Positions 11,818 through 25,748 are shown, counted from the first letter of the stretch. The stretch is 64,000 nucleotides of DNA from Rhexocercosporidium sp. MPI-PUGE-AT-0058 (GCA_020746875.1 JAGTJL010000039.1:62001-126000); one strand, 5' to 3'. A program made the numbers and translations. The notes: generated by a model not told the origin, from the letters alone.

Positions 11818-14080
11818 TTAGCTTTTTAAGCACTCAAGAGCTTGAATTGTATCAATCTTTAGTCCATTCCGGCGGTTGTTAATCATATATCCAGTAGACG
11901 AAAAGAGTCGTTCTGGATCCGCTGCCATAGCTGGTATTAATAGGAGATTTACGGCCATCCTAGCTAAGTTTGGATAAGCACGCTATTAAGTGGATTCAAG
12001 CCACCACTTAATGGGATTCTTGATATTGGCCACTAGGTTACCTATAAAATAGCGTTCTAATTCGTCGGTATTGTCAGTTACCATAGGTGTGATATGCTGT
12101 TTGCTAGCCTTCCACTGAGTAAAGCGATTTGGATCTCTTGAATAAGATCCTAGGCTCTGAGTTGGAATAGCCAAAACAGTGTGTTTTGGCTTATAATAAG
12201 CTGGATATATTAGTATATGGTTATCAAAAGGGCCAGACCACTTACTTTTCCAGAGTTCTGTGATCTTGTGCTCAGCATCAATTATCTAAGTAGGGTGACC
12301 TTCCTATACTAATCTAAAGTATTCCAGCTTGTTTGACGGGTGTAGGGCCACTGCAGCGTTATATACTGAGCTCTCGTCTGTTCGACTATAGTATTTGTTT
12401 AGCTTTGCCTATGCAGAGTTAAAAGAAGCTCCAAGTGGCTTATCTGAATGCTCAGTTCGGCCAGATTCGAATTGCTCAAGTAGGAAGTCAAGCGCTGGTA
12501 TTGAGTTATTAAGTGTAGCGGTATTAGATTCAAGTGCTTTGGAGGCCTCCCGAATGACGGCCAGAACTTCCTGGATTTATATGTAATTATTAGTTATATT
12601 AAAAGTCATAGTAATTTAAGTGGGAATTGATTACTTGCTCAAGTTTAAGCCAGTCCTCAGGGGTCAGCCTGTCCACTCGATCATCTGTATTGCCATAGAG
12701 ATCAATATAGCGATCTAGCGCATAGTAAACCTTTGGGATTAAGGCTATAGTGATCATATTATCAAAGGAGTTCCAGCGGGTTTTATTGTCTCTTGCCAGA
12801 TGTTTCCCACCACTTAAGGCCAAAAATCGCTGCATTCGCTGTGGAGACCTCTGGATCCGTACAACGTTAATATAAAGCCTTCCAATTGGTCCGTATTTCC
12901 TCTAAGCCTCAATATCTGCTAGCGAATATGAATCTCTATCCTGTTCCTTAATAAACTCGTCACTGGTAACTTATAGGAAGGCCTAGGCGGCCAGGTTAAG
13001 GATATGTCCAAGGCAGCGGATTCGATGGTGGGTTGCGTCCCAATGGATGTCACAGCGTGTTTGAAGCTCTATATATAGTCAGTATTGAACATATGAGTCA
13101 TATAAAGCTTATATAATGTGTAATAGGTATAAATAAAACTTACCAACTTCAAGTCCTTGGCAAAGGGTATCGTTATTTAGTGTATTGTCCGCTTGAAAAT
13201 AGCCCAATTTCTTCTCAAAACCCCAGTCCATAATAACGTCCAAAACTTGGCTTGCTATACTCATACCAATATGTTCTCCATGAAGCTCCTTTATAGCTAA
13301 AACACACCGTTCTAGCTTCTTTTCTGATGATACAAAGTGGCCAATAACTCCTAGGATTGGGAGGTTGTTTGGGGAAGTCTACGCATCACAGCTGACATGG
13401 ATTTTGGATAGGGCGTTTGAGATCTGTTGCTTGATTCTAAGCTTCTGCACTTCGTATTGTCGAACAATCCACAATCTGGCTGTATTGTGGGACCCTGGGA
13501 GCCATGATTTAATGTCTTGATTTAGAAGAAAGCAAAAATCCCGAAATTCTGGCAACTTAACAAATGTAAGTGGGAGGTTACCAGCAATTAATACCTTAGT
13601 TAACATGGATTCCAGGACATCAGGTGACAGATTTTCTCCACCAGGAGCTAGGCGACGACGACGATAGGTAGGCGCATTTATAGCAGCATCCTCTAGAGTT
13701 AATTGGCGCTTTTGGACCTGTGCTTGTCGAGTTGAAGTTTGGCCAATTTGGTAGGTATTAGTAAGGTGGGATTTAATCACAGTAGTCCCACCATTAGTGG
13801 CATAGGATTTAGGGCAATATTTGCACCTCCAGACGTCTTTTCCATGATTAAATGTGTAGCGGGTTTTCATATCTTCGTCTGGCATATAACGGAACACCTA
13901 ATAGGTACGTGGCCGGCTCCGAGACTGGACATATATAACTGATCCTGGTGGGGTTTGTGCAGGTGGACTCATAGGGCTGGAAGGGGGTGTGTTAGCGTCA
14001 ATAGCCTGGAGGTTGTCTAGGAACTCTGTATCCATAGTAGACAGGGTAGATGAGGAAGAAGAGGAAGCTTGAGAACACAT
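11818..14080 (-). pseudogene. hAT-family DNA transposase, RIP-mutated
   Basis: Reads from MCSQASSSSSST (14080) through a BED-type zinc finger (WRCKYCPKSYATNGG near 13820; HLTNTYQIG), an RNase H-like core (LARDNKTRWNSFDNM near 12780) and the C-terminal dimerisation region (LLLIPAMAADPERLFSSTG near 11930; stop at 11818-11820). This is the order of a hAT cut-and-paste transposase. Stops split it at 13898 and at many later points, and several are single transitions from Gln or Trp codons. It lies directly after the truncated LINE and may have inserted into it. Terminal inverted repeats could not be fixed with confidence. Confidence 0.87.
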
Positions 14081-15003
14081 ATTGATAAAATAATTAGAGA
14101 AAATTTAATTAAATATAGAATTGGATTAATAATAAAAGAAGAGAAAGAAAGCAGTCCTACAATGATAGGGAACCACTATTATATAGGAAAATCTAGTAAA
14201 CTAGTAGGATTTAATTACTAGAGGCCCGTAAGCGCCCTTTGCTTTGTGAGATCAAAACAACGCGACAGCGACTATTCCGGAGGGCCGGCCACTACTTTAG
14301 TATAAAATTGATTGGATAAAAGTTAATATATACGTGATTTATAAAGCAAATGACAAGTCCTGATTAGTCCGAATATAATTAAGTAAGTTATATAATATTA
14401 GTAGATTTTCCACAGTCAGTATTAAAAACTGCTTATGTGACAGCCTAGAATCTACTTAATATTTGATGAAAATATTATACCTGCATTTTCTACAGACAAC
14501 CCCTTTAAAAATAGGATTAAATAAAGGCTTATAGTCTATATAGTCTAGATTAACTACTTATATTATATAAAAAGTCGTTAGTGTAGTTAAATAAGTAAAT
14601 ATAGAGAGAGATACGGTTGTTGAGTTTACTACATTTTGCTAACCGAGAATAAAAAAAAAGACCTTAACTTTAAACCTTAATATCTTTATAACCACAATAC
14701 CAAAACTAGTGCTGATTAAATTAGTAAATAGACCGAAAGCAGCGCTATTTAATGATAAAAGAATCATATCAAAAGGTGGAAGACTTATTAAGTTATTAAG
14801 TACTAAAGTACTAGCGTAGTTGTCAAGAAATTAAGGTTATGAGGCTTAAAACCTTATTTTAAGCCTTAAACCCCACATCTTATATGGTACTATAATACGC
14901 TGTATTATTTTATAAGTAGGCTGTATTGTCTTATATAGTAAGTATTGAATATATTCAACTTTTACAGGTTACAGTATTTACTATAAGCGTAAAGGTACAG
15001 TAT
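14081..15003. other. Intergenic, AT-rich, no gene seen
   Basis: Mostly TpA-rich DNA with a short island of normal composition at 14220-14300. Repeated motifs such as CAGTATTTAC near 14970-15010 may be transposon subterminal sequence. No coding signal seen. Confidence 0.5.
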
Positions 15004-17850
15004 TTACGGTAGTGGTAAAGTGTGGGTCACACTATTGACTGCACTGGATGTCTGTGTCTGTGAAGCAGTGGGTTGTATCTGAGCCAACCTCTGAAAGCCA
15101 GAAAAGCCTAAATATGCATGCCACTCTCTGCTGATCTGTCGGTACTCTGCACGTGTAGAGGCAACGTGACCAGGTGCTTCTTTAATCCCCCTTGTATAAA
15201 TCATACTAGCTGTATTAGCCGCATGTGCAGCTTATGCGTTATTCCAGGTTCCGGGAGCGTCTGCTCCGTAGTCCTTCCGAAACTTGGCTTGTCGTAAATG
15301 CCGGCGAGAGATAGCAATTACTACGTGCCGCTAAAGAAAGATATTTGCATCGGTATTAAGATATTGCTTAAACTGCTGTGCGAGGACGTTCGTTAAGCGA
15401 CTACTTGGCCACGGCTCGCTGTGAGCTCCCTTCTTAATCGCCCAGAGGAAGGTTAGCGTACTAGGGCTTTCGTTTAGAGCAAGCATACACAGCTGCTCGC
15501 AGAATGGCTGGATAATCCAGGCGTAATAGACTAAGAGCTCACTTATTGCCTCGGGCAGATACCGGTGAATGATCTTGGCTGACCCCGAGACGCTGTAGCT
15601 CTTATAATAGAAGGTAATAAAGCTAACAAGGCCGTTCTCGATAAAGATATTCCGCCGTAGCTTATAAATAGTATTACGCAACTATAGATTAAGAAGCTCA
15701 GTTCCTCGTGCAGGCTGACCCCTTAGGATATAAATAAGGAGGAGCAATAGCTTAAGAAAGGTATTAGCCTACTTTAAGTATTACTTAGCAGTCTTACGCC
15801 GCTATACAGCTTTTGTACCCTTGATTAGGAACTCTTGCTATAGCTAACCCTTATTTAGCATATAATTAAGCAGTTATCGGTCGTATCCTTGGAGATAGTT
15901 ATTCCGTAAGTCGTCTAGGAAGCACCAGCCGGGCTTGCTATTAGCCGGATCGTCCTTAAGCCGGAAGAAATTAACTGGTAGAACAACCTCGTCTCGCTCT
16001 TCATTTTAATGTATACGTAGTAGCTCTTCTAAGAGCGATTGTGTAATAGTTGTCTAGGTAGCCAGGAACTTCTTCAAGTCGGTTATCCCCAGCTCTAGGC
16101 CCTTGTAGCTAAGGTTCTTGCTATTATCGGTCCAGGAGATATATTCTAAAGAGGTAGTGATCTTATTAATCTACTTTCCAAAACTGCGTAGCTTCTATGC
16201 TTAGTTCACAGGGGAGTAGGTGCTATATACCATAAAGCGCTCTTATATAACATTTAATATATTAATTATATGTAGAACCTCATCTCGATCTACTGCAAGT
16301 ACTGCCCGTTAAATGACGAGGAGCTGGGCTATCTTGATAAAGGTAGAGAGGTATGGGGTATAATATAGAGAATCGCTAAATATAATACTTTAATTGACTG
16401 ATAATCCAGGATTTCTAATACCGAGAACCGCTATAAAGACGACGACGATGCTGTCGTAAATTGTGTCGAACAAGGCATGGTCTAATAATAAGATACACAA
16501 TTGGATCGTAGTATAATCGAGACTTTACTGAAGCTGTATTGGCGCCAGACCAACGCTTTGCTGTTCCTAGGCAAGCTCGGCCGTAGCTTATATTACTCGA
16601 TCGAGGGCTGTTACTTAAGCGTCGGTTAGACGATAAGAAAGCTTAGGGCCTTAGTTTCGCCAGACGCGCCGATAAACAAAGCTTAAGAGTTGCTTTTACA
16701 CTTTCTTATACGTAATATAAGTGCCCTCTTAAAGCTTGTGGACTAATGAGAAGTTGGTAGTTCGGCGAGTAAGGAAGCTGCTAATACGCTACTGATTAAA
16801 GATATTGATTCGGTCGGTTCGGAAGGATTCACGGGCTTGCTCGATAAGACGGTTAAAGGATTTAAGTACGAGGACGAGGTAATCATTTAATTAATCGGGG
16901 TCAAATAAGGGATGAGGCGATAGGAGATCGAAGAGGCGGGCAACTCGACTCAAGTTATAAACCCGGAAGTACCGCTCTTATTGCGTTAAGTCGAGACACG
17001 GGGAGACCTCAGTCTTATGGCGCGAAGTGATATCGGGCTTAGGTGCTTAAAGCTTCTAAGCAAGGGTTTGCTCCACTTGTTCTCGAAGGCTGAGGGGTGG
17101 TTTCTTAAGTGCCTCCGCGAGCTGTGCCGGTGCTAGATTAAAGCTAAGCTTACTATTGTTAACGAGAAAGTAGCGGGTGTAGCCTTTTATATGGAAGGTC
17201 TGGTAAACGACAGGGAAACAAGTAGCAGTATTAAGTAGAAGACGTGACTTAGCTAGCCGGTCTATAAAGCCTTTGCTCTTGCTTTATTAATGTGCCTCCT
17301 TCAAATGATTAAGTAGAATCCGCTCGTCCCGGATTATATATAGCTGATTAGGAGGATATAGCTTATAAGAGTAAGCATCGTCGTAGATTCGCAAGTAAGC
17401 AATTAGCGGCGTTTAAATAGGTATATGGAGCTATTTCACTTCCCGGGAAAGTAAAAGAGAGTCGGGGGTAAAGAGACGAGCGTATTCCTGGACCTTGCCG
17501 AGTGGGATAGCAGCTTTGTGGTAATCGTACAAGTGCCCTGCAATAGCTGTAGAATGAATTGCATATTTGCAGCTCGTACAGATTAAGATATTATAGGTTA
17601 AATTAAAAGAGAGAAGATCTATTATAAGAATTTAATAATACAAACACTTCTTATTTTAGGCAGTAAACCAAGAGGAAGACGCGCTAATGCCTTTCTTATT
17701 GGCATAAACGCGTACACGGTGGTCCGTGTAATAAGTAAGGAGTGCTCTACGCTCAACGAACCCTTGTTAGGTAATAAGGAGGTCAAAGTATCGGCCTCAG
17801 CGACCGCCTTCTCCTTCCGGCGGCAACAGGGGGAATTGCCGCCTTTCACC
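15004..17850 (-). pseudogene. TLH-type relic B: DUF3505 N-terminal half without helicase
   Basis: Minus-strand relic beginning near 17,600 with a C2H2 DUF3505-like domain (CKYAIHSTAIAGHLYDYH, then EYARLFTPDSLLL near 17,490). It runs through a long helical region to a conserved block with FITFYYKSYSVSGSAKIIHR near 15,600, AISRRHLRQAKFRKDYGADA near 15,270 and EYRQISREWHAYLGF near 15,110, ending at a stop near 15,004. In the TLH family this block precedes the helicase; here nothing recognisable follows. Most stops are C-to-T or G-to-A changes. It is either a truncated copy or a shorter member of the family. It lies head-to-tail downstream of relic A. Confidence 0.7.
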
Positions 17851-18189
17851 CAAGATCCTATGTAGTATATACCCTCGGTTAGCGGTTTTTAAAATAATAG
17901 TTCTATAATATTAACGGTCGATTTTTTAATAATAATACTAATAGTTAATAATAAGATATAGGTTAAGGTCTAAGCTTTTATCCTAAATTTTCTAGACGCT
18001 AATATTAAAATAATATAAAACTTAACTCAACTCTTTAAGAAATAAATATTATATTAATAAATTAATTCTTCTTTCTTAAATCCTTTCTATTTTAAAATCA
18101 TAATTAATATAACCTTAATTTACACTTTAAAAGCCCCTCCCGTTATAACCTTACGCTTAGCTTAATATAACTCAAATTAAAGAAGAGTA

Positions 18190-21100
18190 GCAGTAGCTAC
18201 ACGGACTCCCCAGATTGCCTTACCTCCGCCGAAGCTAGCTGCTTAGCCATACTATTTAAGGAACTCGTGGACGTCTGTAAACGTCCGCTGAGATTGCTCT
18301 TTTAGTTACTGCTCGGCCTCGCCTCCGTGGAAGATACTATAGTAAAGCGGTATAATAATATCCGCGTAGAGGCAGCTTTAGCAGTTATTTTCTGGGTCCG
18401 CGCGCTGACAGACGGCCTGGGGATTATAACACTAGTAATACGCTTGATACGGAGTAATCCACGGCCTTCCTTGCTTTTGGTCTTTAACACGATTATAAGC
18501 TTTAAAGAACTCGAACCGACGCCAGCACGTAGGGAAGGCGTGGTCTTAAGTATCGCCGAATGCCCTATAAAGCAGATACGTGCCTTGAACCGCAAGTAGG
18601 TCCTCCTGGTACCGGCTTAGCTCGAGGTCGGCTCGGCGCCGCTTCTCTTAAATAGCCGCATTATTAGTATATTAAAAGGCCGGCTCGGGAGACGGAGTAA
18701 GAGACGGAGCGAGAGCTAAGCCGGCGCTATATATATCGCATATAACGTCTTCGTTAACCTAATACTGTCGCTAATACGGCTCGGAGTCGAGGTGCTTATT
18801 TAAGTATGCCCGGCGGCAGTCCTGGCCGAGGAAATAGCGGTATAAGGCTCTTCTCTCGACCACGGTACTTTTAACGGCTTGCGGCTTTTATATAAAGGAG
18901 AGGAGGATTAGCGAGTAACCCTCCTTTCTATCCCGCCCGGCCCGGCCAGACTCTTAAGCGAAGTCGACTAAAAACAACGGCTCGTCGACGTATATAATTA
19001 AGCGAATATAGGCATAATCGAAGCCAGCGCTTAATGCAAACGTGGCCACGATATACGGCTGGTCCGAGGAGGCAAGCTACATTCTTAGCAGTTCCTCTTT
19101 CTGCTTAGTTATGCTTATATTAGTTACGTATTAGGAGTAGTAGAGTAGCTCGGCTAGCGTAGCAGCATCTTCCTTTGTCCGAACGTATAAAATAATCTTA
19201 TCTCGAGCTTAATTTAAGAGCTGGCTATTCTCCTACGCGTCCCTTGCCTTCTGCGCGCCCTCTTCGAGCAGACTCCCTTGCTTAGTGGCCTGCTGTACTA
19301 TATAAAACAGATTTCGCCGGTTTGTCGATGCTCGGATTACCTTAAGGTTCATTAAGTTATTCTACTTTTTAAACGTAACTTATATTATCGGAAGTAAAGT
19401 AGCTATTAAGTAAATAAACTGCGTACAGACGTTACGGATTAAAGCGAGGTCAATTATAGCCTGGCGATAATCGGACGTTATAATAATTAAGTGAGCTTCG
19501 TTAAATATAATATAGCCGAGATCTTGCGTAGCCGCGAGCTTATAAGCGTAAGTCCGAAACTACTTTATATATACTATTTTAATTATAATAAATACTAAGG
19601 GCATATTTCGCTGCTCGCCCGGCGATTATACTAAGTAATCGATCCCTAACTCTCGGACTCGGCGGAGGAGGTCCCCTCGCAGAGATACGAGTAGTAAGAT
19701 TAAGATCGTTATTCTAGTATTAGGGAGGATATAAGGCAGCATGAACAGTAAGTTCTTCCCTTCGCTAGTAGTTATGATGACTACTACCTACTCAATCCAT
19801 AATATAATAATAGTTATAGCCTGCTCTTAGGCTACTGACTTTTATTTTAGCGTGTTATTTAGATATAGCTTTCTTATACTCTTTAATAGAGCCGCAGTTA
19901 ACTACTTCTTCCGTGGCCGGTAGATCCTTATAGCGATCTTCTTAAGCATTTGTAGACCGCTAATGTCTTTATTATCTCGCTTTCTCTTCCTAATTAGTTT
20001 AAGTAATTAGTTAAGCCCTTATAAGTCTTTTCATAAAGTTGAAGCACGCAGATTCCGACGGATAAGGCCATTTTATACGTTCTCAAAGTTAGTATTATAT
20101 TAGTTTGTATATGCCCGGTTAATAGTCCGCGTATTATAGTTTCGCTACTTAATTATAACTCGAATATTAGCCTTAATTTCTTCGGCATTCTCATCGTTAG
20201 CCTCGTCGTTAACTTCAAAGTACTTAATATTAACTGCAAACTTAGTTTTGATAATATTAACCGTTATCTGCCGTTAGTTAATAATATATAGCCAGGGAAT
20301 ACTGGCCCGATTATACGCTTGCTTTATACACCGTATGAGCCGGTTATTAGCCCAAACCTTGCCGTCTTATTATCACAAGTACGGAGAGATAATAACATAT
20401 AGAGCAGATTAGCGGAAGAAGACCTGGAGGAGCGGGATGACAATTATTAAGTAGTTTAATAAGAGGTCTTTAACGGTATAAGCAAGAACCGGATATTATC
20501 CTTAAACTTGCCCGTTTATTACTGACTTTTATAATAAGTAGTATATAATATGATTAGTCTGTGCTTGAAGTAGACGTTTCGCCGCCGCTAAGTATTACGC
20601 TAAGTAACGGAGAATAATTTACTTTCGCGTAAAAGCTGGCTAAAATTTATATAAATTAAAACTAAAAGCTTTTTTAGGAACTCGTTAGCCACAGCCTTAT
20701 ACCGTTTAATTGCCTTCTCCCGCTAGATCTTAGCGTTATCGGCGGTAGCATTTAGGAATAAGTCCCGCAACGGCTTCGAGTCTTAAATAACAGTAAGCAA
20801 AGACTTCGCTAGCGGCTTCACTAGTTTAACGTTCTCCCGGTATTAGCCAAAGAATTAACTAAAGATATTAGCGTTTAAGTTATCCTTTAAAGCTTAAGCA
20901 CGTATTCGCGGGAGGTTCTGGGCTCCGAATATTAACTCGTTGTAAAATAAGTGCTAGGCCTGCTAGAAGTCGGAGAGTAAGAGCCGCGGCACGTGATTTA
21001 TATGCAAATTAACGTCTCGGTAGGTTAGGACTTTCTCGTTTATATCTTACTATGCTTAGTGCGGCCTAACGACCTCCTTCGAGACTGTAAATAGCAGCAG

Positions 21101-22400
21101 GCGCCAGCTAAGGATCTTATTTATAAGAGTCTCGGTATCTTGCTTTAAGAACTGCCCGTAATACTGCTTAATACGCTCGAGCGTCTCATTTTACTCTGCC
21201 TTTTTTAAATAAGCGCTAACGTAGAAAATAATTAATTATATAACTTAAATCACGCTAAATAAGTAATTATTATAATTACCCGGCTCTTTTTAAGTCTTTA
21301 TATATAACTTAACGTTAAGTATGGCGCAGAAGCTGAATAATAAGGAGCTGTACCGATTACTTTTAAATTCGTAGTAAATTAGCGCTATTAAGAGGTCCGA
21401 TATAGCATTTCTTAACGCAAGCCGGTCTTGCTCGACAGCATTTTAAACGGCTGCTTCCCACGCCTTTCCCTAAGCTTCTGTTAGCCGGATATAGCTCTTA
21501 GGGATCCGCTAGTCGTCGTCGGCCGTAGTAAAGTAATTACTCCGGTAGGCCACTCGGTAAGTATAAATTAAGAATTGCTTTTAATAATTAAAGTTAGTCT
21601 TAAGCGTATTAAGCTCTTTCTTTAAGTTGAACGCGCGCGTCTTTTACCCTGGGCCAGCGGCAGTATGGAAGCGGCTTAAGGCTAGCTGCTAAGATTAAGT
21701 TAATATATAGTCGGGGCTATCGAAGCATTAGTTGTGCGCTTTTTAAAGATTTCTTTTATTACCTCGAGTATCAGGACTAGCTCGGGCTCGCTCTCGGCAG
21801 CCTTCGGTATTATAAAAGAGGCATATATCTCGTCTTTCTTTAAGCCTCGCGTATGCTCCTCGATACTTGTCCGTCGTAGCTATAGCATTATAATAGATTT
21901 GTAGCTGCTAAAGCTATAAACGACGTTAACTTTTACTTTAATATCTTCCTCGGCAATTATTACGTCTTCGCTAAGCTATTTAAAGAAGTCGACCTCTTTT
22001 AAATTTAAATTCTTTTTATTAATATCGAGGGCTCTTATAACTTCTTCGGCGTTATCCGCTACAAAATACCGGATATATTGCTTCTCGGCGAAGAAGATTT
22101 ATAATTTATACGCCCGTTAGAAGGGACTTTTTTATATAATATTAGTTTTTGCTAGTGCGCCTTAAATACGTGTAATTAAATAGTCTAAAGGCTCTGTATA
22201 AGGCCTTCCGAGTACGTCAGGCACTAAAAGCCGTTATGGAGCTATAGCCTAGCAATTGCTTAAGTCGGCACGGCCACTTACTCCGAGGCCAGCAGGCCGT
22301 AGCTTATAAATAGCTCGACGAGAGCCTTTAACGGTGCACTTCGTAAGCAGTATGGCTTTTACTTAAGGTGTCGAAGCTAGACGCTGCGTCCGGGCCGTAA
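18190..22400 (-). pseudogene. TLH-type relic A: near full-length RecQ-like helicase
   Basis: Read on the minus strand through RIP stops. The N-terminal half includes RNVYFKHRLIILYTTYYKS (near 20,560), equivalent to the FITFYYKS block of relic B. The helicase follows: motif I as TSEGKNLLFMLP near 19,760 (TGEGKS expected), the DEAH box as FNEAHL near 19,495 (D to N), and motif VI ESGRAGRDRKEGYS near 18,945. A Cys-rich C-terminus follows (GDTWDHAFPTC-like near 18,510, then PLCYGIF-like near 18,340) and ends near 18,190. The order and about 1,400 codons match telomere-linked helicases. RecQ-type helicases unwind DNA 3' to 5'; this copy cannot be expressed. The 5' limit is approximate. Confidence 0.8.
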
Positions 22401-23075
22401 ATAAAACCCGCACTAAGTGTAAAATAACACTTGCTACTCCGGCCGGTAGAGAATCCCGTCGCTTATAGTCCGTCTAAAGGCAGTCTGAAGCCGTGGCAGA
22501 AGACGATGAAGCCAAAATAAAAACGTTATTTACTTACGTTAAGAAGCATATATTATAATGAACTTATTATAATAAACTAATCCGTACATCACCCCCTAAT
22601 CTAGGGTCATTTCGCTTAAGAAGCCGCATAGTTCGCCATAATAAGGGCGATTTCTAGAAGTAGGTGCACAAAAGGAGTAAGACTCGCTTAGCCTATTCCT
22701 TCAGCTAAAGCGGTAGTATGTCTAATACCTTATACCTGGGCCCGGGATAGTAACCTCTTTAAACGAAAAGGCTATTTTAAAATCAAGATTTTTAACCGAT
22801 AATATACGTTTTATTTATTAGAGTCCCTTTTGGTTAAATAAGCTAACCGGTTATTATTAACTTTAAAGCGCTATTTAGTCGTTCCTTGGCTAAGTAATAT
22901 AAGACTATATAGAGTGAATCGAGAGACAAAACCTATACCACTTCCCTTAGTTTTACTTTTTTTTTAATTCTCTTTTTTTAGTTATATTTTAATTTTTTAA
23001 TTTCGAAACTGTTTTATAATTTTATATATTAGCGATTTTAATATAGCGGAACCGTTTACTATTTTCGGCTTTAAT
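22401..23075. other. Intergenic, AT-rich, no gene seen
   Basis: Between the start of relic A and the P450 relic. A stretch of normal composition (22,400-22,520 and 22,640-22,760) has no recognised coding sequence. Confidence 0.45.
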
Positions 23076-24942
23076 ATGCTTACCTTCTTCTTATTAATTA
23101 GTAGACTTACCGTCTCCTTTTACATTATATACCGTAAGGCGCTTCTATCTTTACTTTTAAGAATACCTTATAATAAAGAAGTTATAAAATCTATTCTCGG
23201 TAATATAATATCGATGGTTTAATACGTAAGAGCGATAAAAGAGCTTCTAGTATAGTTAACATTATATAATATTAAGTATAATTCGCCGATTATATAATTA
23301 TTTACGAGACTATTTTTTAAGCTATAAGTTATTATTATAGATTTTAGAAAGGCGTAGGATATATTATTAAGACATATGAAGGAGTTTAATAAATTGAATT
23401 TCTTTAGTAATGTTTTTTTAAGACTTATTCTTAAGTATTATATTTTAATAAAGACTCTAAAGAAATAGTTCAAAAAGTATAGACGGTGGTTGTAAGACTT
23501 GTGAGCTACTTCCGTTCTTAATGTTGTCGTCCCTACGAGTATTTTGCGAATTAACTTTAGGTTTTTATGGCGTTGGCGTACTTTGGGATTGATATTAATA
23601 TTATAAATAGAATGACTCTAGCATTTCTTTATAAGATTACCGTGCCTTAGATTTATACTGTGTGTTTAAATATGTTAGATGTCTGAGAAGAGAAGTTTAG
23701 GATTGCTTAGGGTTACCTATTCGAGGCCTTAAACGATGTGTACCGCGCTGCGCTCGATACTGTTTAGTTTTTAGTCTTTAGCGTAGATATCTTTAATAGT
23801 ATTATAAAGGCTATACTTCGCAAAATATCATCGATCCAGAATCTTAAACTCTTAATTAATAATGACATCGAGGTAGCCATTCTAAAGTCACCACTACTTA
23901 AGTCTATGACAATTATTATTTACCTTACGGAGACTCTAAAGACTAGCATAAAATCACTTATGCCGGTTTTAATACATTAGTTAATCCGCTAGCTCCCTTT
24001 ATACCGTAAAGTAATTATAACTAAGGACAATTTCATTAAAAATAAGATCGAGAAAACTAGGATTCGATTTAAAGGGCAAAGAGAAAAGGATTTAAATGTG
24101 AGGTGTGCGATAGACGATATTATAAAAAAAGAATTAAGCGTATATAAAAAAGAGGGACGAGTACCGCTGTTTCACTCGAGAGCTATGTACGACGAGGTAC
24201 GACATGATATTTTAAACGTTATATAAAATATTAATACGTTTAAATCTTTGGATTTGTTATCGTTGTTTATAATATAACTGTCATAATAATTACTTAGGCC
24301 TTTAAATTCTTAGTTAATAACTTAAAGGTTTAGGACAAACTACGAGCCGAGATTTTCGTAGGCCACGCGACTGCCGTTTCCGAAAACAAAAAGCCTATAG
24401 TAGTAGAGATTATTAAGATAAGCACTTTATACTTTAACGCCGCATAAGAAGAAATCATTTAATGTTCTCTTATTAAAGTAGTTGTTATCCGCATATTTAC
24501 CGTCGACACCAAACTCTTTGGGAAACGTATCTTTAAAGGAATAAATGTATTTTTTATGGGCAACGGCCTTAGTATTTTTTTACTTATATTTTAAATTAAA
24601 GACTTTTTCTGTAGCTAAAGCGCTTTAATAGTTAAAGACCGAATCGGCGGCTAGGACACATTTAATATAGCCTATTTTAACCTCGAGCAATGGCTTATTA
24701 ATTTTAAGAATAAAAGTAAGGAGTTTAGCGTTGCTGCGGGGCCGTTACTTACTTTTGGTATAGGACCGAGAGGATGCTATAAGCGACGACTAGCGTATAT
24801 CGAGCTAAGGATTTTCTTAACGTTAATTATGTGGACGTTCGAGTTGGAAAAATATCCGCTAAACTTGAATGGGTATGCGTCTGTTAATAAATTAACACAT
24901 GTATTATAATAGTATTTTATCAGATTAAAAAAGGTTTTTTAA
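23076..24942 (+). pseudogene. Cytochrome P450, destroyed by RIP
   Basis: A heme-thiolate monooxygenase relic. It begins with a hydrophobic anchor (MLTFFLLISRLTVSFYII) and a proline-poor hinge. Further pieces are FRKAQDILLRH-like (23,340), the helix-K region EEII (24,450), TVDTKLFGKRIFKGI (24,500), DTFNIAYFNLEQW (24,655) and the heme-binding FGIGPRGCYKRRLAYIELR (24,754-24,810), where FxxGxRxCxG has Lys for its final Gly, a G-to-A change. It ends KVF-stop at 24,940-24,942. Dozens of stops and frame breaks make it non-functional. RIP normally acts on duplicated DNA, so a second copy probably existed. The exact P450 family cannot be assigned. Confidence 0.85.
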
Positions 24943-25571
24943 CTAAGGTATGGCTTTTTAAGATTTTTCGGTTTAAGAGAATTCTTAAAATATTAAAAGA
25001 TAGCGTTAAAATGTCGTTTTTGCTATTATTTATTTAAAGAGGTTTTACTCGGCTATTTTCCGTACTCGCACTCCTACTGGCAACTTCAAATTAATATATA
25101 AGATATCATTATATAAGTTAATATTTTGAAAATAAAAATATTTGAAAGTTCCATTAAAAGTCACTCTTTTATTTCGAGACATGACGCCATTAGTAGTCGG
25201 TTCTGGACAGACCTTAGTGGTCTTTAACACTAAAACCAAGGGCCATAAGCAGTTATTGAAGTAAAGCATTCATAAATTGATTAAGCGCCCCACACAAATT
25301 TCCTATTTTTAAGGCTATAAATAGCCTCGAAGCACCGTTTCCCACGAAATCAAACTAAAGTCAGAAAACCTTAATAATCACGTATAACGTATAATTAAGT
25401 GAATTTGGTTTCGGTTTTATTACACGTCGCAGTTTTCGTTTAAATTCGAATTTAAATTGGCAAGATTAGGCTCTCGCCAAAGCTTACGACTCTTTATTAA
25501 CCTCACCCTCGATATGATTTCGAATCCTCATCGTCAATAAACACAATTCTGCACCATCTAGCTTACAATAC
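24943..25571. other. Intergenic, AT-rich, no gene seen
   Basis: Only a 74-codon minus-strand ORF without recognisable features (25,045-25,269). Composition is less extreme at 25,160-25,560. Confidence 0.45.

Positions 25572-25748
<177 letters not shown>

Noticed and set aside
11511..15010. Terminal inverted repeats for the first hAT element (CAGTGCCGTC near 11,511 against sequence near 14,960-15,010)
   Set aside because: Only a partial match around AGTATTTACT, and no target duplication found.
18327..18599. Plus-strand 90-codon ORF
   Set aside because: Antisense to the Cys-rich tail of TLH relic A, which explains the open frame.
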